DNA of 5,586 bases. It comes from Klebsiella pneumoniae. GTDB taxonomy: Bacteria; Pseudomonadota; Gammaproteobacteria; Pseudomonadales; Azotimanducaceae. Numbering within the stretch: the first letter of the stretch is position 1; every line of letters begins with the position of its first letter. The stretch covers positions 1-5,586 of the forward strand of contig CAMDVY010000231.1 in NCBI GenBank assembly GCA_945878745.1, written 5' to 3'. The notes below the pieces were generated by a model that was given only the letters and a program-made list of their open reading frames with translations, did no database searches and had not been told where the DNA came from. A program made the translations under genes and the position numbers. Of the stretch, positions 1 to 5,586 are shown in pieces.

Positions 1-342
1 CAGTTCAACCGGCCGATTGCCACGTTTCAGGCGGTCAAGCACATGTGCGCAGAAATGGCCGCTGAGCTTGAACCATGCCGCGCCTTTGTCTGGTACGCAG
101 CTCACGCCCTTAACACCCTGCCTGCAGAGGCGCGTTTGACCGCTTGTCACCTCAAGGCTCATCTTGCCGAGGTTGGTCAGTTCGTCGCCAGGACAGCAAC
201 CGAGGTGCATGGCGGCATGGGGTTCACCGTCCTGGTCGGTTTGCCGTCCTGGTTCAATCGCGTCGGATTCAATCGTCAGATGCTGGGTACACCGGAGCGA
301 CTGCGCGAAGAGGCAGCCAGGCTGCAGGGGCTGGTTGCATAA
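1..342 (+). CDS. Acyl-CoA dehydrogenase family protein, C-terminal part (5' end outside window)
   Basis: The frame is open from base 1 and ends at TAA 340-342, giving 113 visible codons. The protein looks like the C-terminal four-helix domain of FAD-dependent acyl-CoA dehydrogenases, which oxidise an acyl-CoA to the 2-enoyl-CoA and pass electrons to ETF. Visible signs are the opening QFNRPIATFQAVKH helix, typical of the family's QxFGxPIxxFQxxKH segment, and the motif HGGMGFT at 208-228, the usual flavin-side HGG(I/M)GF(T/Y) motif. The Glu of the MCAD-type YEGT loop is not seen; the equivalent stretch reads MLGTPER. That is common in the HGG-type subgroup, whose base, if any, would lie upstream of the window. 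The first ATG in this frame (43-45) is internal to the domain and is not the start. The gene sits 2 nt ahead of lon. Family assignment is firm; substrate cannot be told. Confidence 0.9.
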   Translation, partial: QFNRPIATFQAVKHMCAEMAAELEPCRAFVWYAAHALNTLPAEARLTACHLKAHLAEVGQFVARTATEVHGGMGFTVLVGLPSWFNRVGFNRQMLGTPERLREEAARLQGLVA

Positions 343-344
343 CA

Positions 345-2687
345 ATGACCGACAACTACAGCCCCCTGCCGATCCTGCCACTCAAGGATACGGTGGTGTT
401 TCCCCACATCGTTGCGCCATTGTCCGTCGGACGTCCACGTTCGCTGGCTGCGGTGCAGGCAGCGGCAGATAACTCCCGCACCTTTCTCGCAGTCGCACAG
501 CGCGAAGGCGACGTTGAAGATCCAACCATTGATCAGTTGTACCCGATAGCGACGCTGGTCACGATCAACCGAATCGAGAAGCGCAAACAAGGCGCGCAGG
601 TCATTGTGCAAGGGGAACGTCGTGTTCGGCTGCTTATGGCTGCCGATTCAGACGGTTATCTCTCCGCCAACTACGAACCACTGCCCATCCTCAGTTTTCC
701 GGTGGCCGGCCCGGAACAGGCCGAAGTGGATGCCCTGCTGCGAGAAAATCAGCAGCTGTCCCAGCGCATCGCACTGCTCTATGACCAGGAAAACGGGCAG
801 CAGATTTACCAGCAACTGGTGGGTGGCATCACTGATCCAATCGCCCAGATGTACCGCATCGCCTCCCTCGCCAATCTGACGGTTGCGCAGGAGCAGCATG
901 TTCTCGAACAGGACAGTACACGGGACCTGATGCAGGCGGTACACGATATCCTGCAGCATGAACTGAGAGTCACTGAAGTCCGTCGTCAGATTGCCGAAAA
1001 GGCGCAAGGCGATCTGGAAACCCAGCAGCGCGAGCACGTTCTGCGACAACAGAAAAAGGCCATCGAACAGGCGCTGGGAGACGGTGATGATGACGGGGAT
1101 GAACTCGAGACGCTGAAGGCACAGCTGGATGAGGCGCAGCTGTCGGCCAAGGTGCGCACCGAGGTCAATCGGGAATTCAAACGCCTGAAACGAATGTCGG
1201 CCAATGCCGCCGACTATCAGGTTGCCCGCAGTTATCTGGAGCTGGTCGCTGAGTTGCCATGGCACGAACGCACCATGGATCTGCTTGATCTCGGCCACGC
1301 ACAGACAGTGCTTGACGAGGATCACTACGGTCTCACCGAGATCAAGGAACGCATTCTCGAAACGCTGGCGGTCATGCGACTGAACCCCGAAGCCAAGGCG
1401 CCAATCATATGCCTCGTCGGTCCACCCGGCGTTGGCAAGACGAGCCTCGGTCAATCCATCGCCCGGGCCATGGGTCGAAAGTTCGAGCGACTCTCTCTCG
1501 GGGGCATGCACGACGAAGCCGAATTGCGCGGCCATCGTCGTACCTACATTGGTGCCATGCCGGGTCGCATCATCCAGGCCGTGCGCCGCGCAGGTGTACA
1601 GAACCCGGTCATCATGCTGGATGAAATCGACAAGCTCGGACGTGATTTTCGCGGTGATCCATCCGCGGCGCTGATGGAGATCCTTGACCCGGCGCAGAAC
1701 CGGGAGTTCCTCGACAATTACCTCAATCTGCCCTACGACCTGTCGAAGGTCATGTTCATCACCACGGCCAATACACTGGACGGAATTCCTCGGCCGCTCC
1801 TGGACCGCATGGAGATACTCGAACTCTCCGGTTACAGCGACCTGGAAAAGCAGGGCATCGCACGCCAATACCTGATTCCCAGGCAGATCCGCGAAGCGGG
1901 TCTGACACAGCAGCAGTTGACCATCGACGATGATGCGCTTGCCTACCTGGCCCGACGCTACACCCGGGAAGCTGGCGTGCGAGAACTGGAACGCACGCTG
2001 GGGCGATTGGCACGCAAACGCGCCCGCATGGTGGTGGAGGCATCCGACACCGAAAGCACATTGGACACCGCTGCCATCCGCACCTTGCTCGGCCCGGAAA
2101 AATTCAAGCCGGATCAGGGCCGTGGTGCGATGCGAGCCGGTGTGGCGACCGGCCTTGCCTGGACCGAAGTGGGTGGCGATGTCCTCTACATCGAAGCGTC
2201 ACTCACGCCCAAGGATGAAAAAGTCACCCTGACGGGTCACCTCGGTCAAGTCATGCAGGAATCGGCGCGCGCAGCGCGCAGTCACATCTGGTCGGTGGCC
2301 GAATCCCTCGGCATCGATCGTGCTCGCATTGAAAACACCGGGGTGCACGTTCACGTTCCCGCTGGCGCTGTTCCCAAGGATGGTCCTTCCGCCGGGGTCA
2401 CCATGGCGACCGCGTTGGTGTCGGCCTACCTGGATCGACCAGTACGCAGCGATGTGGCAATGACGGGTGAACTGACACTGGCTGGCCTGGTACTACCGGT
2501 CGGCGGCATCAAGGAAAAGGTGCTGGCAGCGCATCGTGCAGGCATCAGGCATGTATTCCTACCGCGCGAGAACGAAGCGGACCTCGACAAGCTGCCCGCA
2601 TCCGTACGCGCAGATCTTCAGTTCACGCTGGTCGACACGCTCGAGGATGTTCTGCCCAGTGCGCTTGAACCTGCGCAGCCCAGCTAA
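345..2687 (+). CDS. lon: Lon ATP-dependent serine protease (endopeptidase La), probable second/relocated copy
   Basis: Lon is a cytosolic hexameric AAA+ protease that unfolds and degrades damaged and regulatory proteins. At 780 aa it matches the family length (E. coli 784). Domains by residue: N-terminal substrate-binding domain about 8-195 (opening PLPILPLKDTVVFP), helical linker with coiled-coil character about 195-305 including an acidic patch (GDGDDDGDE), AAA+ about 310-585, protease about 590-776. Motifs seen: Walker A GPPGVGKTS 359-367, Walker B IMLDEID with D426/E427, sensor-1 N476, arginine finger R488 in PLLDRM, GVRELER sensor-2 helix, catalytic Ser682 in KDGPSAG and catalytic Lys725 in GGIKEK. 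All look intact. The start at 345 fits the family N-terminus. The Shine-Dalgarno is poor (GGGG at 327-330, 14 nt away), so translation is probably coupled to the dehydrogenase stop 2 nt upstream. The gene ends in tandem in-frame TAA codons (2685-2690). The usual clpX and hupB neighbours are absent. Confidence 0.97.
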   Translation: MTDNYSPLPILPLKDTVVFPHIVAPLSVGRPRSLAAVQAAADNSRTFLAVAQREGDVEDPTIDQLYPIATLVTINRIEKRKQGAQVIVQGERRVRLLMAADSDGYLSANYEPLPILSFPVAGPEQAEVDALLRENQQLSQRIALLYDQENGQQIYQQLVGGITDPIAQMYRIASLANLTVAQEQHVLEQDSTRDLMQAVHDILQHELRVTEVRRQIAEKAQGDLETQQREHVLRQQKKAIEQALGDGDDDGDELETLKAQLDEAQLSAKVRTEVNREFKRLKRMSANAADYQVARSYLELVAELPWHERTMDLLDLGHAQTVLDEDHYGLTEIKERILETLAVMRLNPEAKAPIICLVGPPGVGKTSLGQSIARAMGRKFERLSLGGMHDEAELRGHRRTYIGAMPGRIIQAVRRAGVQNPVIMLDEIDKLGRDFRGDPSAALMEILDPAQNREFLDNYLNLPYDLSKVMFITTANTLDGIPRPLLDRMEILELSGYSDLEKQGIARQYLIPRQIREAGLTQQQLTIDDDALAYLARRYTREAGVRELERTLGRLARKRARMVVEASDTESTLDTAAIRTLLGPEKFKPDQGRGAMRAGVATGLAWTEVGGDVLYIEASLTPKDEKVTLTGHLGQVMQESARAARSHIWSVAESLGIDRARIENTGVHVHVPAGAVPKDGPSAGVTMATALVSAYLDRPVRSDVAMTGELTLAGLVLPVGGIKEKVLAAHRAGIRHVFLPRENEADLDKLPASVRADLQFTLVDTLEDVLPSALEPAQPS

Positions 2688-2717
2688 TAACAAACAATCA
2701 CACACCCAGCCGGTACC

Positions 2718-3443
2718 ATGAAGAAAAGCTCCATGCGTCGAGGATCCGCGCTGCTGCTCCTGCTTCTGCCGATGCTGGTGACTGCCAGCGACCTCTCGTG
2801 GTACATCGCCGGCAGAACCAGCATCGGCCGAATGGTGATGAAGAATGCAGATCACGATGGCAGCTTCGGCACCGGCGTCTTGATTCAGGGTGTCACGGAC
2901 GGTGAATTTCTGGAAACGACCAAGCGCGACTATTCCAACGGTATCGGAGGCGCAGTCGGTCTTGATCGCGGTGCCTGGCGGTTCGAAAGCGAATTGTTGT
3001 GGCGCTACCGTTCCGACTGGGATCTGACCGCTCCGACACCGTCCACCGGCAAGGTCACGCTCTTCCGCACCAACTACGGCACGACCACGCTGTTTCTCAA
3101 TGCGATGCGCCGTGGTGCGCTCGGTGGCCAATGGTCCTGGGAGGCCGGCGCCGGCATCGGCCTGGTTCGAAAGGTCTACGAGAGCGAGTTCAATCTGCGC
3201 GGCGAGCAGCGGGGACTCCCGTCCGATATCCTGGTCAAGGATCGCAGTACGGAAACAGATTTTGGCTGGTTATTGCTGGCTGGCATCAGGTGGCAGTTTG
3301 GTGAACGATGGAGCGCCCACTTGCGGTATCGGCACGCCGACTTTGGCGATCTCCACGCTGGACCCTACCGTCAACGCAGCGAGCGTGTCAGGGCAAATCT
3401 GGACGCCCACGAAGCGACGCTGGGATTCGAACGCAGCCTGTAG
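2718..3443 (+). CDS. Outer-membrane beta-barrel protein (predicted, eight strands), function unknown
   Basis: This 241-aa protein starts with a classic Sec signal peptide: basic n-region (KK at 2-3, RR at 7-8), a leucine-rich core at 11-20, and a likely signal peptidase I cut after VTA (residue 23). The mature part has about eight amphipathic strands with alternating hydrophobic and polar residues, rich in W, Y, F and G, for example WYIAGRTSIG, WRFESELLWRYR, TTTLFLNAM, WSWEAGAGIGLV, GWLLLAGIRWQFG and WSAHLRYRHADFG. The last strand ends TLGFERSL. This is the size and pattern of small OmpA/OmpW/opacity-type barrels, although the terminal residue is Leu rather than the usual Phe/Trp. It begins 30 nt after lon with no terminator between them, so co-transcription is likely. 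No Shine-Dalgarno is obvious before ATG 2718. ATG 2733 is an alternative start that would lose only the first five residues. The barrel call is by pattern; no specific family or ligand is recognised. Confidence 0.75.
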   Translation: MKKSSMRRGSALLLLLLPMLVTASDLSWYIAGRTSIGRMVMKNADHDGSFGTGVLIQGVTDGEFLETTKRDYSNGIGGAVGLDRGAWRFESELLWRYRSDWDLTAPTPSTGKVTLFRTNYGTTTLFLNAMRRGALGGQWSWEAGAGIGLVRKVYESEFNLRGEQRGLPSDILVKDRSTETDFGWLLLAGIRWQFGERWSAHLRYRHADFGDLHAGPYRQRSERVRANLDAHEATLGFERSL

Positions 3444-3461
3444 TCGATGCGCAGTTTTCCG

Positions 3462-3470
3462 TGCGATACT
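3462..3470 (+). promoter_or_regulatory. Possible extended -10 promoter element in the 92-nt gap
   Basis: TGC followed by GATACT resembles an extended -10 (TGnTATAAT), matching four of six hexamer positions. No convincing -35 box lies 16-18 nt upstream; that stretch falls on the stop codon of the barrel gene. If used, transcription would start near 3476 and give a leader of about 60 nt for the small beta protein and the carboxyltransferase gene. This rests on motif matching only. Confidence 0.2.
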
Positions 3471-3477
3471 CCCGCTC

Positions 3478-3507
3478 GTCCTGAGCCAGTTGCCTGTGTC
3501 TCAGGGC
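3478..3507 (+). other. Inverted repeat / RNA hairpin between barrel gene and small beta-protein gene
   Basis: GTCCTGAG (3478-3485) can pair with CTCAGGGC (3500-3507) in an 8-bp stem with one G-U pair, around a 14-nt loop. No T-run follows, so it does not look like a standard intrinsic terminator. It could be a leader or mRNA-stability structure within the 92-nt gap, which is the longest in the cluster, or chance. Confidence 0.35.
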
Positions 3508-3524
3508 ATACAAACGACAATCGC

Positions 3525-3530
3525 GGAGAG
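3525..3530 (+). promoter_or_regulatory. Ribosome binding site for the 98-aa protein
   Basis: GGAGAG lies 5 nt before ATG 3536. It is the best-spaced Shine-Dalgarno in the window and fixes the start of the small gene, which supports it being a real translated gene. Confidence 0.75.
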
Positions 3531-3535
3531 TTGAC

Positions 3536-3832
3536 ATGAGCGCAGATGGCATCTGGAACACCACCATGAACACCCCGATGGGCGCCCAGCAAGGCACCCT
3601 CACACTCGCTGCAGCTGGCGGTGCACTAAACGGCAAGCTGAGCAGCCCACAAGGCGAAATCGCGATCATGGATGGCAAGGTAGACGGTAACAGTGTCAGC
3701 TGGAAAGCCAACATCACCTCGCCCATGGCACTGACCCTCGAGTTCAGCGCCACCGTTGATGGCGACAAGATGAGTGGCAACGTCAAGCTTGGCGCGTTCG
3801 GCAACGCATCCTTCGTAGGTACGCGCGCCTGA
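3536..3832 (+). CDS. Small all-beta, glycine-rich protein of unknown function with two similar halves
   Basis: This 98-aa protein has no signal peptide or membrane segment, so it is probably cytosolic. It has no Cys or His and very few charged clusters. It reads as a chain of short beta strands with turns at Gly/Asn/Asp. Two halves look related: residues about 20-49 (GTLTLAAAGGALNGKLS...) and about 65-96 (ALTLEFSATVDGDKMSGNVK...) share a hydrophobic strand, then a G-x-x-hydrophobic-x-G-x-hydrophobic turn, then another glycine turn and strand. W7 near the N-terminus and W56 between the halves may pack the core. The overall look is a small beta-barrel or lipocalin-like sandwich, possibly ligand-binding, but that is inference. 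The gene has a strong ribosome binding site and lies 39 nt before the carboxyltransferase gene, so the two are probably co-expressed. I recall similar short proteins in other bacteria but cannot name a family. Confidence 0.85.
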   Translation: MSADGIWNTTMNTPMGAQQGTLTLAAAGGALNGKLSSPQGEIAIMDGKVDGNSVSWKANITSPMALTLEFSATVDGDKMSGNVKLGAFGNASFVGTRA

Positions 3833-3854
3833 TGTGGTCTGTTGGCAGGCCAGT

Positions 3855-3860
3855 GGAGGT
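3855..3860 (+). promoter_or_regulatory. Ribosome binding site for the carboxyltransferase gene
   Basis: GGAGGT is a near-perfect Shine-Dalgarno, 11 nt before ATG 3872, slightly longer than the usual 5-9 nt spacing. No other in-frame start lies closer, and the protein N-terminus from 3872 matches the family, so this start is preferred. Confidence 0.65.
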
Positions 3861-3871
3861 CTCAAGCTTAG

Positions 3872-5422
3872 ATGAGCTGGGAAAAAGAGATCGACGAGCT
3901 GCGTGCTCGTGAAACACTGGCCTTTGCCATGGGCGGCGAAGACAAGGTCGCCCGTCAGCACGAATTCAACAAACTCACCATCCGCGAACGCATCGCGGCC
4001 ATTGCGGACCCGACAAGTTTTCACGAAATCGGCACCCTGGCCGGTGTTGGCGAATACAACGCTGACGGCGTACTCAAATCCTTCCGCCCCTCCAACTTCA
4101 TTTTCGGTACTGCCGAGATTGACGGTCGGCCGGTGTTGTTGTCCGGTGATGACTTCACCGTGCGCGGCGGATCTGCGGAAGCATCCATTCCCGGCAAACG
4201 ACTGCGTGCTGAAGGACTCGCCCTTGAATTGAAACTGCCCCATATCCGTCTGGTGGATGGCATGGGCGGTGGTGGTTCCGTGAAGACCATCGAAACGGCT
4301 GGTCGCACCTACATTCCGGAAGTACGCGGGTGGGAAACCGTCGTGCGGCATCTCGCTGTCGCACCGTCTGTATCTCTCGCACTTGGTTCGGTTGCCGGTA
4401 TTGGCGCTGCGCGTGTGGCGACCAGTCACTATTCCGTCATCGTCCGGGACAGCGCGCAGATGATGATTGCCGGACCGGCACTGGTGGACTGGGCAAGCCT
4501 CGGCGACGTCAGCAAGGAAGAACTGGGTTCGTCGAAGATTCATACACGCAATGGCGCCATAGACGACGAAGTTGAAAGCGAGTCCGAGGCATTCGAGGCC
4601 GCGCGCAGATTTCTTTCTTATCTGCCATCCTGCGTTGATGAACTTCCACCCGTTACAGAGTGCGTTGATCCCGTTGATCGTCGGGATGCACACCTCATCA
4701 GCATCGTGCCAAAAGATGCGCGCAAGGTGTACGACATGTTTCCGGTTATCCATGGCATCGTCGACACCGGATCGTTTTTTGAAATCGGCAGACGCTGGGG
4801 CCGCTCCATCATCACCGGTTTTGCCCGTCTCAACGGCATTCCGATTGCGTTGTTCGCGGAGAACCCGAAGATTTATGGTGGCGCTTGGACTGCAGACGCC
4901 TGTCGCAAGCTCATTCGCTTCATGGACATCGCCTCCACCTTCCATCTGCCGCTCGTGCATCTCGAAGACTGTCCCGGCTTCCTGATCGGCAAGGAATCAG
5001 AAGAAGCCGCTACCATTCGTTTTGGTTCACAAGCCTTTGCTGCGCTGGGTCAGGCCAGCGTGCCGTTTGCCTGCGTGATCATCCGCAAGGCATTTGGCGT
5101 GGCCGGCGCCGCCAACCACAAACCAGGCAGTGAACATTTCCGCATGGCGTGGCCCTCGGGCGACTGGGGCTCATTGCCGATTGAAGGTGGCATCGAAGTG
5201 GCTTACAAAGCGGAGCTCGCTGACAGTCCGGATCACGACGCACACCTTGCCCGTATCAAGGATCGTCTGAACAAACTTCGCTCCCCGTTCCGCAGCGCCG
5301 AGTACTTCGAAGTGGAGGAAATCATCGACCCGCGCGACACCCGTCGACAACTTTGTCAGTGGGCAGCGTTGGCCAGACGAGCATTGCGTCCGGTGCCACC
5401 GAGCTTCTGGTTCCGACCCTGA
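3872..5422 (+). CDS. Acyl-CoA carboxylase, carboxyltransferase (beta) subunit, PccB/MmdA/AccD5-like
   Basis: This subunit moves the carboxyl group from carboxybiotin to an acyl-CoA in the cytosol, normally with a separate biotin carboxylase/biotin carrier subunit. At 516 aa it has the normal length for the family. It has two crotonase-fold halves: N-domain about 1-255 (AMGG..VARQH..KLTIRERI at 19-41; GDDFTVRGG 92-100; GMGGGGS 130-136 where relatives have DSGGAR) and C-domain about 290-505 (DTGSFFEIG from 298; CPGFLIG from 367, matching the family's PGFxPG; RKAFG 405-409, matching RKAYGG; VEEIIDPRDTR 481-491, a strong family signature). The residue aligned with the specificity position of Streptomyces PccB (Asp422) reads as Ala413, in RKAFGVAGA. 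Such changes argue against simple propionyl-CoA carboxylase and suggest another acyl-CoA. The biotin carboxylase subunit is not visible and may lie outside the window. With the upstream dehydrogenase it suggests an acyl-CoA catabolic cluster. Confidence 0.92.
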   Translation: MSWEKEIDELRARETLAFAMGGEDKVARQHEFNKLTIRERIAAIADPTSFHEIGTLAGVGEYNADGVLKSFRPSNFIFGTAEIDGRPVLLSGDDFTVRGGSAEASIPGKRLRAEGLALELKLPHIRLVDGMGGGGSVKTIETAGRTYIPEVRGWETVVRHLAVAPSVSLALGSVAGIGAARVATSHYSVIVRDSAQMMIAGPALVDWASLGDVSKEELGSSKIHTRNGAIDDEVESESEAFEAARRFLSYLPSCVDELPPVTECVDPVDRRDAHLISIVPKDARKVYDMFPVIHGIVDTGSFFEIGRRWGRSIITGFARLNGIPIALFAENPKIYGGAWTADACRKLIRFMDIASTFHLPLVHLEDCPGFLIGKESEEAATIRFGSQAFAALGQASVPFACVIIRKAFGVAGAANHKPGSEHFRMAWPSGDWGSLPIEGGIEVAYKAELADSPDHDAHLARIKDRLNKLRSPFRSAEYFEVEEIIDPRDTRRQLCQWAALARRALRPVPPSFWFRP

Positions 5423-5449
5423 TCAAGCCTCTTCAATAGGGCTCAATCA
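5420..5449 (+). other. Weak imperfect inverted repeat at the end of the carboxyltransferase gene
   Basis: AGCC (5426-5429) can pair with GGCT (5440-5443), and outer TGAT (5420-5423) with ATCA (5446-5449), separated by a two-base mismatch on each side. The stem is short, overlaps the stop codon and has no T-run, so a terminator is not supported. It is listed because it is the only structure in the 44-nt gap before the lipoprotein gene. Confidence 0.2.
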
Positions 5450-5466
5450 ACCGCCAGCGACAGCGT

Positions 5467-5586
5467 ATGCCTACTCCCCAACAACATCGCTCATGGATTC
5501 AAGCCGCTCTGGTCTCAACCGCAGTGCTGCTCCTCACGGCTTGTGCCGGGGCGCCGACGCCTGACCTGGATCAACTGTTCCGAAGT
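5467..5586 (+). CDS. Lipoprotein, N-terminal part (3' end outside window)
   Basis: Forty codons are visible from ATG 5467 and the frame is still open at the right edge. The N-terminus is a type II (lipoprotein) signal peptide: a polar start with HR at 7-8, a hydrophobic core at about 13-24 (AALVSTAVLLLT), and the lipobox LTAC with the acylated Cys at residue 26. Ala at +2 favours sorting to the outer membrane rather than retention at the inner membrane (known Lol rule in enterobacteria). The frame has a stop at 5437-5439 and no other start codon between, so this start is well defined, although no clear Shine-Dalgarno precedes it. The short visible mature part (AGAPTPDLDQLFRS) identifies no family. 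It begins 44 nt after the carboxyltransferase gene and may be the last or a later member of the same cluster. Confidence 0.75.
   Translation, partial: MPTPQQHRSWIQAALVSTAVLLLTACAGAPTPDLDQLFRS

Noticed and set aside
67..100. CTTGAA at 67-72 as the -35 of a heat-shock (sigma-32) promoter for lon
   Set aside because: No CCCCAT-like -10 follows at 13-17 nt, and it sits inside the dehydrogenase coding sequence far from the lon start.
144..344. In-frame ATG at 144 that would extend Lon by 67 residues
   Set aside because: The extension overlaps the dehydrogenase frame, does not resemble a Lon N-terminus, and the family N-terminus begins right after ATG 345.
648..1868. Long open frame (406 codons) on the - strand opposite lon
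   Set aside because: It lies wholly antisense to a strongly conserved gene, and its translation resembles no family. It is the usual mirror effect of codon bias in GC-rich genes.
2262..2280. GC-rich palindrome-like run (GCGCGC..GCGCGC) within lon
   Set aside because: It is explained by consecutive Ala/Arg codons in the protease domain; no sign of a site or element.
2559..3131. 190-codon open frame on the - strand across the lon/barrel-gene junction
   Set aside because: It overlaps two supported genes, with low-complexity Arg/Gly-rich translation and no visible ribosome binding site or domain.
4663..4681. Short direct repeat GTTGATC..GTTGATC
   Set aside because: Seven bases repeated once, encoding Val-Asp-Pro-Val-Asp in the carboxyltransferase; too short to mark a mobile or regulatory element.
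3626..4960. Long open frame (444 codons) on the - strand opposite the small beta protein and carboxyltransferase genes
   Set aside because: It spans two convincing + strand genes and the gap between them, and has no recognisable domain; judged a shadow frame.
1..5586. Defence, phage, CRISPR, transposon or tRNA content
   Set aside because: No spaced repeats, transposase or integrase-like proteins, terminal inverted repeats, tRNA-like cloverleaf or abrupt composition change were seen on either strand.

Overview
The window is 5,586 bases of GC-rich DNA (roughly 60% GC by eye). All six recognisable genes lie on the + strand with short gaps of 2, 30, 92, 39 and 44 nt. An outer-membrane barrel protein and a lipoprotein point to a Gram-negative host. 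The style of the Lon, the acyl-CoA enzymes and the codon use suggest a proteobacterium, most likely gammaproteobacterial, but there is no rRNA or other marker to fix the taxon.

Layout: (1) 1-342 is the 3' end of an acyl-CoA dehydrogenase family gene that enters from the left. (2) 345-2687 is a full-length Lon ATP-dependent protease (780 aa), starting 2 nt after the dehydrogenase stop. (3) 2718-3443 is an exported protein of 241 aa that looks like an eight-stranded outer-membrane beta-barrel. (4) 3536-3832 is a 98-aa cytosolic, all-beta, glycine-rich protein of unknown function with two similar halves. (5) 3872-5422 is the carboxyltransferase (beta) subunit of a biotin-dependent acyl-CoA carboxylase, 516 aa, related to PccB/MmdA/AccD5 but with a divergent substrate pocket. 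(6) 5467-5586 is the first 40 codons of a lipoprotein cut by the right edge.

The two acyl-CoA enzymes suggest a catabolic cluster in which an acyl-CoA is oxidised and then carboxylated, as in branched-chain, isoprenoid or odd-chain fatty acid breakdown. The biotin carboxylase partner, hydratase or thiolase that would confirm this are not in the window. The odd member is Lon: it is intact in every catalytic motif I can place, yet lacks its usual neighbours (clpX upstream, hupB downstream) and appears translationally coupled to the dehydrogenase. This fits a second, specialised Lon paralogue or a relocated lon gene. The barrel protein and lipoprotein add an envelope component whose link to the pathway is unknown.

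I see no RNA gene, CRISPR array, insertion sequence, integrase or long repeat. The most plausible little-described content is the gene combination itself (dehydrogenase, Lon, barrel, small beta protein, carboxyltransferase) and the 98-aa protein, rather than a defence or mobile system.
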